Shown piece by piece: positions 56,213 through 64,000 of a DNA stretch of 64,000 nucleotides. Source of the DNA: Solen grandis. Lineage: Eukaryota; Mollusca; Bivalvia; Adapedonta; Solenidae. Location: the NCBI GenBank assembly GCA_021229015.1, contig CM037783.1, forward strand, positions 54,460,650 through 54,524,649, read 5' to 3'. Both the position numbers and the translations under genes were made by a program. Each line of letters begins with the position of its first letter. The first letter of the stretch is position 1. The notes under the pieces are model-generated. The model saw only the letters and a program-made list of their open reading frames with translations. It did no database searches and was not told the origin of the DNA.

Positions 56213-57104
56213 TAATATGAAAATGGATACGGAGATCTCAACATCACTCACACAAATCTTTAATACTGGTTCAACCTATCTTCAGTTAAAATATTTATGA
56301 AGTATGCAATATGGAACAGAATTCAGGCAAAAAATACATTTTGCCTTTTGACATGTTTATTGTTTCATTTGTCTAAGTGACTAGCATCATTTTGACTGGT
56401 ACAATACGGTGTAATCGTCGTCTGCGTTATTTGTTGTTGTTTTTTTACATTAAACATTCATTACTCACTCACATCATAATTAACTACTGAAAATACATCT
56501 GCTTTTATTTCCATTTCATCACCGTATAGCACTGTGTATAGCTGGACAGTCCAGTTTCGTATTAAAATGGAGTTTATTTCGTCGGTTTAACGAATCGATG
56601 AATGACACGTGTAGCTAAGCAAAATAACACATGTACGCAAGCAGAATGACAAATGTCAAAATGTGCACCTAGCATCATGACGTTGGAGGGCGCTCTGCCG
56701 GTTTGACTTGGAGCAAGTTCAGTTTACTTACTAGAGTTAACTAGAGTTACCAGAGTTGCAAATAAAACGTGCGGGGTTTTACCATACGAACTCTGTAGGG
56801 TTACGCGAGTTCAATCCAGAGAGGTAAGTAGGTAGACTAGAAAGCAATATGGCAGACGGAAAGCATCTAGGCAAATTTATAGAAAATTATAAATATCTAT
56901 GATATCCTGTCTTTAAATAAGCATGTAAGCTGGCAGCTACTTTATTCAAGCCCAATCTCGAAAAAAGTCATAAATAAAAGACCTATTGTTTTAATCATAT
57001 GTCTATTTACAAATTACGTCACAAGGGGTAAGCCTCATACGGTCAGTTGATTACTAACTAGAGTATATTTATTACGTCATCAATACGAGTTTACTCGAGT
57101 AGTG

Positions 57105-57317
57105 TTTGTTTGTTGGGTTTAACGTCCCACCGACAGTATTTTTAAGTCATTTGGAGACGATGTTTACTTGAGATAGATATAGTTCTGCCACATAGCAGTA
57201 TCACGCCAATGACATGTGGCATTATACCACACCCAGTCACATTATCCTGACACCGGGCCAGCCAGTCCTGCATCTACCCTTAAATGGTGAGCGCCAAGCA
57301 AGGGAGCTTTAACAGTA

Positions 57318-57353
<36 letters not shown>

Positions 57354-57420
57354 GACTTTGGTATGTTGCGACCAGGGATCGAACCCACGACCTCCCGCAC
57401 CCGAGGCGGACGCTCTATAA
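57105..57420 (-). mobile_element. tRNA-derived SINE, family 1, full length with internal poly(T)
   Basis: Head at about 57375-57418 (GGAGGTCGTGGGTTCGATCC on the minus strand), body as at 14053, tail GACGTTAAACCCAACAAAC. A run of ~32 T (57319-57350) expands the short T-run present in the other copies. Confidence 0.8.
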
Positions 57421-57850
57421 CTCGAGTAGAACTATAGTTGGTCACCTGAACTCGGAGTAGTAGTAGTTCGGAGTAGTATATACAGAAATTTCGTCCTCCA
57501 CAGAAAAGGTGGCGTGCCTATAATAAGTCACTTTATACTACTGTTCGGGAAGAATTGGCAAAATGAAGTACGAAACTGTGGCTGTTTCCAAATTCGAAAA
57601 AGTTATTTCTTTTAAACAAAATGTTTGAAATTGAAAGCAGATCCACTGATTAAAGACATAATTGCATTTTACATAATACTTCCCATTGCTTTTCTAATTG
57701 CAGGCCAAACATTTCATATATAAATTATATAAGCTCAGGTTTACAAAGATGAATATTTAAAAATAATGAACGTCACGCAAAATTTTATATATGAGCACAT
57801 CTCGTCGATCTACATACTGTTCGTAGTTTCGTAATTAAGTCCCAGAGTCA

Positions 57851-58104
57851 CCGGGCCGTGGCCGAGCGGTTACAGTCGTGGACTACAAATCTCTCAGCCC
57901 CCCACGCTGTGGGTTCGAATCTCGGTAGGGACTTCGGATTTTTCATGTGAGGAAGCCTTCCAGCTGGCTTGCGGTAGGTCGGTGGTTCTACCTATGTACC
58001 TCTGTGTACTCGGGGTCTTCCTCCAACTGTATTAGCTGGACGTCGCTATATGATTGAAATACTATCGCAGCGACGTTAAACCCCAATACAACTACAACAA
58101 CAAC
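57851..58104 (+). mobile_element. tRNA-derived SINE, family 2
   Basis: A-box-like GTGGCCGAGCGGTTACAG, B-box GGGTTCGAATCTCG, body CAGCTGGCTTGCGGTAGGTC, tail GCGACGTTAAACCCCAATAC followed by AAC repeats. Sister copy of 54076. Confidence 0.85.
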
Positions 58105-58624
58105 GGAATTGTGTCTGCTTTAATCTGAATTAGGCAAACGCCTTTAGTATTGCTGAACAAACATTTTATTTTCATTTTTTTAAATTACTAACAATTTTTT
58201 AAATCAAATCACAGAAACGTCCCCAAGCTGGATTAGAACTCGCAACCTAGCTTTGCAGCCAGTGCCATAAAGTTCGTATTAATGTCACTATAAATCATGT
58301 AGAAAAACATTTTCACGATCTATATATTGAATAAACGGGTTGTGAGTTCAAGCCCGGCGGCTACCTACCATGTTTTGTATGTGAGATTTTTACGGAGGAT
58401 ATGAGTCTAGTACTGGTCCTTCCTAAGGGCAATAATAGGTTAACTGCCAGCCTATTGCAACAACCTCCAAGCGTTGTCATTAGCCCCCATTACAATAACA
58501 AGAGGGTCGTGGGACAGGAATCAAAACTGAAAAAAAATCTACCAAACTTCCCTCAGATGCCCCTCAGAATGCATCTCCGTCCTCCTAGAAAAAATATTTC
58601 CCAAGGGGCTATGCCCCCGCCCCC

Positions 58625-58661
<37 letters not shown>

Positions 58662-59382
58662 AAAACCAAGGGGCTATGCCCCCCACCCCCTCCTAAAAAT
58701 TACCCTAAGTGAAAATAAAACTATTTAAAAAGTCAAACTGTTATACCTTTATTATATTTCAACTCCTGTTATGATCATATTACTTTCCCAGAGTTCCGGG
58801 TATTCAGTTTCCTCCCCTGAGTAAAAACGAAACGCAGGATTTTGATTCTACGAATTAACTTCTCTTTGATTATTCTGCCCCAAAAGAGGCAGTTAAGACA
58901 GTTTAACGTAAAACAAATGTCACATTGATAGTTGCTTAACAAAACTTTAAAATATAACAGCATCAAATTATGACACATGAAAGCCAAATCATTAACTAAT
59001 GCAAGATACACAGGAGCATTAGTCAGTAGACAGCATTGATAAACGCACTTAACATAATACAGCATATCACTTGTCAGTATGGCAAAGGCAGAATGTCACG
59101 TGTAAACATGGACTTGTAAGACGGTGAGATGCAATTTTTGCCCTAATTCTGTTCCATAATGCAAACTTGCAACATAATGCCGTCTTAAACAGTATAATAC
59201 ATTATCCGAAGAGAAAATATGTATTCATTAGAATACAATTGGAAATAAGTTTTAACCACAACTTAAACATCGATGTCTTATCGATGAATTATGAAAGAAA
59301 CAGTAGATTTTGATCCATAAACTTTAAATTTTGTTCCATGCGTTGATGGATCACTATGGAATAAGATGAATATATTACCCAC

Positions 59383-59662
59383 CATCTTTGCTAACTTCCA
59401 CCATGGTTTGTGGCCAGAAGATTTTTCTCAGCGCCCATATCCAGTCCCGGCTCTCCAAATCCGTACTTCCTGATAGAATCACAAGGGATTTACTCCCAGA
59501 TATTATCTCGAATGCGTGCACGTGCGTCTTCGAGGCCACCATTGTGATGTCCGTAATGTCAACAAGCTCAATCACATTGTGAACGTCACTGTCTTTCATT
59601 ACCTGCAGGACCACTTCTCCTGATCCGTATTCCAACAACTCAACTTTACGGGTTTTCCATGG
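59383..59662 (-). CDS. PH-PTB adaptor protein, exon 2 (most of the PH domain)
   Basis: The acceptor has a good pyrimidine tract (TTCTTTATTTTCTTCCACTAG). The exon encodes PWKTRKVELLEYGSGEVVLQ, then HAFEIISGSKSLVILSGS, and finally SRDWIWALRKIF. The last contains the Trp of the C-terminal helix that marks PH domains. Two donors are possible: G|GTGGGT after 59383, whose phase fits exon 3, and GG|GTAATA after 59379, whose phase does not. PH domains bind phosphoinositides and bring the protein to the plasma membrane. Confidence 0.7.
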
Positions 59663-60711
59663 CTAGTGGAAGAAAATAAAGAATTTAAAACAACACACTG
59701 GATGTAAAATAAGCGTTCACTGAAATAATTACAAAGTGGCATGTGGGGTTATATATAAGACTCACGTGAATTGTCCACTCCCGTCACGCACCACCCGCTT
59801 TACAATATTGTTCAGTCAAAGCGGTATAATGATGGTATTTTTTGCCCTCAGTGATAGCTCAAATTTGATTTTAAAAAATGGCAATTAAAACTACAGTGAA
59901 AATTATCTCTGTCGAGATTAACGATATACTATTCAACGAACATGAAGATTTGATTTTCTATTTATACTGTCACCACGATAGTATTTCAGTGTGTATCTTT
60001 ATTTTTAATGCTTTTTATTTATTTATTTTCCATTACAATTATTGAAGTATATTAAACATCTGTTAATGACTGTATTGGAGCATGTAAGCCAGTGTATATT
60101 TTTGCGTGTTTCTATTGCCTATGGTCTAACATGTGAATGTTTCTTGCAACGAATAACTCGTTGCGAAGCTATGATGTGCATTGAGTCGGATTTCAAGGTT
60201 GTAGGTTTGAATCTCTGTAGAGGGCATGGTTCATCGGTCACCTCCCCAGGTCCCAATTTCACCATCCTTACATAGCGCTGGGTAATGCTTATGAAGACTT
60301 ATGGACGTATTTCACCATTACTGGTTTGCAAATACTGTTTTATCAGTACATATCTCAACATAGATATTCACATCAATAAAATTTACAACTACAACTGCTG
60401 CTACTTTTAACACTACTACAATTAATTCATCATCACCATCATCATCTACTTCTTCTACTTTCTTTTTCTTCTTCTCCTTGCCGATACATTTATATTCTTG
60501 CATGGTTTGCCCAAAAGTACATTTTATCTTGGTACTGGGCTACAGTAGTGGTGTCACTTGTGTGACTCCAAACGGGGACTGATACTAGTTCTCCCAATGT
60601 CTCCCAATGTCAAATTACAGAACCAACCATGGGACCTCCGAAAAGAGCACATCATAATGTGTTCAAACCGCTATTCCAAAATATGGTAAATACAGAAATC
60701 AAAACAATTAC
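59663..60711 (-). other. Intron 1 of the PH-PTB gene
   Basis: 1049 bp with canonical ends. It contains a CATCATCACC/TTCTTC-rich stretch at about 60425-60480 and a weak B-box-like GTAGGTTTGAATCTC near 60200. No other gene is seen. Confidence 0.5.
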
Positions 60712-60798
60712 CTTGAATCTCAATCCTCTAGCAAAAGTGGACGTTGCTGGTGGTTTTATGTCCAGTGTTCCAGATTTAATGACTCTTTGGCCAACCAT
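60712..60798 (-). CDS. PH-PTB adaptor protein, exon 1 (start codon, PH first strand)
   Basis: The ATG at 60798 sits in a favourable context (A at -3, G at +4), with an in-frame TAA six codons upstream. 29 codons (MVGQRVIKSGTLDIKPP ... RGLRFK) end at a good donor CAAG|GTAATT in phase 0, as exon 2 requires. VIKSGTL is the usual first strand of a PH domain (V-x-K-x-G-x-L), and FK precedes PWKTR as in F-K-x-W-K-x-R. The joined product would be about 268 residues, PH then PTB, in the Dok/IRS adaptor superfamily; the close PH-PTB spacing recalls Dok-7. Assignment to a specific member is not possible. Confidence 0.65.
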
Positions 60799-61565
60799 GA
60801 TTAGTTGTTTGCGTTAGTTCCTGGAAAACACTGTCAGATAAACATACAAGTATTAGCATTTTCAAAAATGCTAAAAATCGCCGTTAGCCAAGTGAACAGA
60901 AGTTAAACTGTATGGTAAAAGGAAATTATATGTCGAAGTACGAAGTACTTGCAGTTGAAGGAAAGGTTCATAGCTGGGAAATGTTATCACCCCCGCCAAT
61001 ACTTGTTGATTTGTCATTGACTTATACCGTACCAGAACTGCTAATAGTCCTATACCGTACATTCCATGCCGCACACACTGGAAATTATTGATAATGATGA
61101 AAACTTGTACAGACAATGACATAAACAACCATGTTCCTTATAAATAAATTGCATGATACTGCCCATCTATGCATCTACCAGTCTAGCACCGTGTAGCAAC
61201 ATGTACTTCCGGTAGCCTATTAACACAGTCCAGATTTCCCAGCGTTCAAAGCAGTTTCCTAGAGCTTGTTCCCGGTAATCTGATCTGTTCATCTTTCTGC
61301 GACAGACTGAGAAGGAACCTGCTTGACTATTATATCAGCGGTGTGGGAGTTGTTTTCTTGTTCGATAGTATAACATCGCCGCCCTGAACCGGCGATAATG
61401 AGACATGGGTTCATTTTATGTTTAGGGTAAGATGACTGGTATTTTACCAAACTCCCCGCAGCAGTTACACCCCACCCTCCCCCCTTATCAGTACGGTTAA
61501 TTAAAGTAGATCACTATGAGGAGTGTGGTATTTTACATGCGAAACGGAGCGCTTACGATAAGTCC
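60799..61565. other. Upstream of the PH-PTB gene
   Basis: It should include 5' UTR or upstream exon and promoter of the gene. TTTTCCAG near 60822 could be an acceptor for a 5' non-coding exon. No confident promoter motif is seen. Confidence 0.4.
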
Positions 61566-61826
61566 TTACAGTTCGTCCGACTTAATTGCCTAATGAAATG
61601 CTTGCATTTCGTTTAAAATTTGAAAAAAAAATATTGCATAAAATATTAAATAAATTATTAAAATATATATTTTTTATTTTTTTCTACCTCCCGGAACGAA
61701 CTGTCCGCACGTGCGTATTCGGCGTATAGGCAGCTACGCCACTGCGTGTACTGTCAATCAAACGGGAGTTGATTCTATAACGCGAGGTCAGAGGCAAAGA
61801 TGTATGACGTACGTGACAGCTAATAC
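61566..61826 (-). mobile_element. MITE copy C2 (TTACAGTTTGTC family)
   Basis: On the minus strand it starts near AGCTGTCACGTACGTCATAC, includes GACCTCGCGTTAT and CTCCCGTTTGATTGACAG, and ends GCATTTCATTAGGC and GACGAACTGTAA. It directly adjoins copy C1, giving two tandem elements. Confidence 0.65.
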
Positions 61827-62126
61827 TTACAGTTTGTCCGACTTACTCGTCCAATGAAATGCTTGGATTTCGTTCAAAATTTAAAATTATATTGCATAAA
61901 ATGATCCGTGGGGTTTTGATATGAAGATAATATAAGAGTATGCTGCCTACGTGATCTTAGGACGGAGCTTGTTTCGACGTCAGGTGACTACGTCATGTTT
62001 TGCACGTAGCCTCATAAAATGTACCCATTAATACCGACTCTGAACCATTACTGTCAATCAAACGGGAATTGATTCCATAACGCGAGGTCAAAGACAAAGC
62101 TGTATGGTGTACGTGACAAACTGTAA
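61827..62126 (-). mobile_element. MITE copy C1 (TTACAGTTTGTC family)
   Basis: The minus strand starts TTACAGTTTGTCACGTAC and ends GTCGGACAAACTGTAA, clean terminal inverted repeats, with GACCTCGCGTTATGGAATC and CCCGTTTGATTGACAG inside. 300 bp, non-coding. It is the best-preserved copy here. Confidence 0.75.
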
Positions 62127-62130
62127 ATAT

Positions 62131-62208
62131 GTTATCGTTTATATCTTTGATTTTACTCTTCGCGTCGCTTGTGATAAATCCCATAATATTTAAAATATAA
62201 ACGATAAC
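62131..62208. repeat. Palindromic module, copy C
   Basis: GTTATCGTTTATATC ... AAATATAAACGATAAC, a 78-bp inverted repeat with TTCGCGTCGCTTG in the centre. It adjoins MITE C1, as copies A and B adjoin theirs. Confidence 0.75.
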
Positions 62209-62590
62209 TAACACAACTTATACATGAACTAAGATGCTCCAATCTCACCACTATAACTAATTACTAATACCTCAGTCTTATATACAATACGAACATCTTC
62301 CACCATTCTTGTTTTTTGATATAATGTTTTTGTTTTTACGAACGTTCGTTTATACGAAATAATAAATCACAATACGTATGATTGCGAATTAAATTTTCCT
62401 TATTACGATGTTTATGTGTCCTTTCGCCAAAATATTAAATTCAACATATGATTATAATTATGCCGGGAACACATTTTATCTTATTTTTTTTATTTACCTT
62501 CGGTATGTCAAAATTTCATCAGTACCGCATTGTCTCCCGATTTTCTTTCAATCTTGAATGCCGTTGTTGTTCAGATATGATATAATTGCC

Positions 62591-62630
<40 letters not shown>

Positions 62631-63227
62631 ATGACCATTTCACTATATAATTTAGATATACTTATATGAGTCACTGATTATAAAAGTTCATTCCCCTTGT
62701 GTCCGCAAGTCGTTTTTTTTTTGTGAATCTATATACACGTCTGTATTCATATAACATTCGCAGTTTCGCTTCTTTACTAGCCCATACACGGGGGATCATG
62801 CGCTTCGGTTAAAAAAATAAGAGTATGTGGATTTCTGATGGTACATATGAGGGTTCAACATCCATATGTTGAGCGGAAAATCAACAAATTGAATGGTGCG
62901 TTTTCAGATTTCGAATTATTTGTGATACTTATCAACTGCCTCATAAATTATGTTCGATGTCCCACGACAAGAATTTTTCAAAGGAGATACAGGAAAGGTC
63001 GAATAGCATTTCGATTTTTTTTTTCAAATGCAGTTGATATTTAACACAAATTATTCGAAATCTGAAAATGCTACTTTTCAGCACAACATATAGATGTTTA
63101 CCCTTTAAATGTACCACCGAAATCCAAATTGTTTTAACCAAAGCACATTTTGGTGATTCATTTGAGGTTGGTCCCCCGTGCTATACCTATGACAGTTTTA
63201 ACTATTCTTACAAAATATTGGTTTAAG
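62209..63227. other. Non-coding with a GA tract
   Basis: (GA)n at 62597-62624. Weakly inverted text surrounds 62860-63110 (AATTATTTGTGATACTTAT-like arms), not clear enough to call. No gene is seen. Confidence 0.45.
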
Positions 63228-63461
63228 ACTGGGCTGAGAGTCACGTGTGTTTACATATATCCATTGTATACATAATAACATTAATTTTAAAAGACAGTCT
63301 ACATATATGTATTGATAAATCAATCGAATGTAGCGACACAGATAGACTGGGCTGAGAGTCACGTGTGTTTACATACATCCATTGTATACATAATAACACT
63401 AATTTCAAAAGACAGTCTACATATATGTATTGATAAATCAATCGAATGTAGCGACACAGAT
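63228..63461. repeat. Recent 118-bp tandem duplication
   Basis: ACTGGGCTGAGAGTCACGTG starts at 63228 and at 63346. The two units differ at only a few positions over ~117 bp. Confidence 0.95.
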
Positions 63462-64000
63462 ATCTACATGACATATTTTGAAAGCAGGCACTTTCAATGA
63501 ATAATGTGATACAAATATTATACAAACATCTGCCTAGCACATTTATACACGAACTACTTTTAAATAGAATAGACATTGATTTTTTTATGTGTCACAATAT
63601 CACATTTTTCAAGTATCTATATACAATGAAAAGGACACGAAAACTGAAAACGTTCCAATGTCATTTACCACGTACAGTTATGTACTACCACATATAATAT
63701 GTGTACCACAGTTGTGGAAGTGCTTCACATAAACGCCGGTACCATGTGTGTTTATACATCACTATATTTAATAATCACTTAAACATTAGGTATACAGAGA
63801 GTATAATTAAAGGCAATCTAACAATACATTCAGATATAGTCCAGAGTGTTAGGTGCCGGTATATCTTCAACGGCTCCATTTTAAATTTTGTTCTTAAAAG
63901 ATGACTGTATACAGACAGATATGCAGAAAATTGTATGACTTACACAGAAATAAAAGAAATGAAGATGAACACTTAAATAATTACCAACAGCGACGATGAT
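63462..64000. other. Non-coding, nothing recognised
   Basis: AT-rich DNA up to the window edge; the short frames at 63497-63904 show no family features. Confidence 0.45.

Larger units (their letters stand above)
55906..59382 (-). other. Intron 2 of the PH-PTB gene
   Basis: About 3.5 kb carrying three SINEs (56088, 57105, 57851), a (CA)n run at 58627-58659, and tRNA-like stretches near 58238 and 58340 (GAGTTCAAGCCCGGCGGCTA) that may be further SINE relics. An extra exon within it cannot be excluded. Confidence 0.45.

Noticed and set aside
58401..58712. 103-codon frame in intron 2 with TH repeats
   Set aside because: Part of it encodes the (CA)n microsatellite and a C-rich run; no domain and no splice evidence.

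Overview
The window is AT-rich eukaryotic DNA from an animal genome, most likely a bivalve mollusc (inference). The basis is an intron-containing PH-PTB adaptor gene, a FLYWCH/MULE transposase, an APE-type LINE, tRNA-derived SINEs, and several hairpin-ended elements of the Helitron/HINE kind whose cores are ~150-170 bp satellites. Such cores (for example 20535-21834, opening AGCTCACCTGAGCAC) are abundant in bivalves. There is one assembly gap, 29790-29889. No prokaryotic features, CRISPR array or genuine tRNA/rRNA gene is seen.

Layout. 1-3600: a MULE-type transposase with an N-terminal FLYWCH zinc finger, split by one frameshift and flanked by two same-orientation copies of a palindrome-plus-MITE module. 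3600-11000: non-coding, with two copies of a ~200 bp TTAA-flanked MITE. 11003-11736: a piggyBac-like MITE with TTAA on both sides, one end of which has expanded into a 29-bp minisatellite. 13500-18800: SINEs, a (TTTA)n tract and a decayed minus-strand LINE. 20535-21834, 26221-27005, 32641-33982 and 35094-46039: a dense series of hairpin-ended elements, all in the same orientation, several nested in one another or in older tandem repeats. 27320-27895: a second minisatellite related to the first. 28930-29789: a putative exon and a broken integrase-like fragment running into the gap. 47262-51911: a nearly intact two-ORF LINE on the minus strand. 54792-60798: a minus-strand host gene in four coding exons, with SINEs in its introns. 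61566-62208: two more MITEs with the palindrome module. 63228-63461: a recent tandem duplication.

Most interesting points: (1) in the intact LINE, ORF1 and ORF2 share one frame and are separated by a single TAG, with no AUG before the endonuclease domain, which points to stop-codon readthrough or non-AUG initiation; (2) at least six element families with unrelated sequence share one end architecture, and in three cases the window itself holds related unoccupied target sequence; (3) two of those families share a satellite core but have different hairpins, suggesting exchange of modules; (4) the LINE 3' UTR hairpin shows compensatory changes relative to the decayed LINE; (5) the PH-PTB gene can be assembled from phase-compatible exons and appears to lack the usual C-terminal tyrosine-rich tail.
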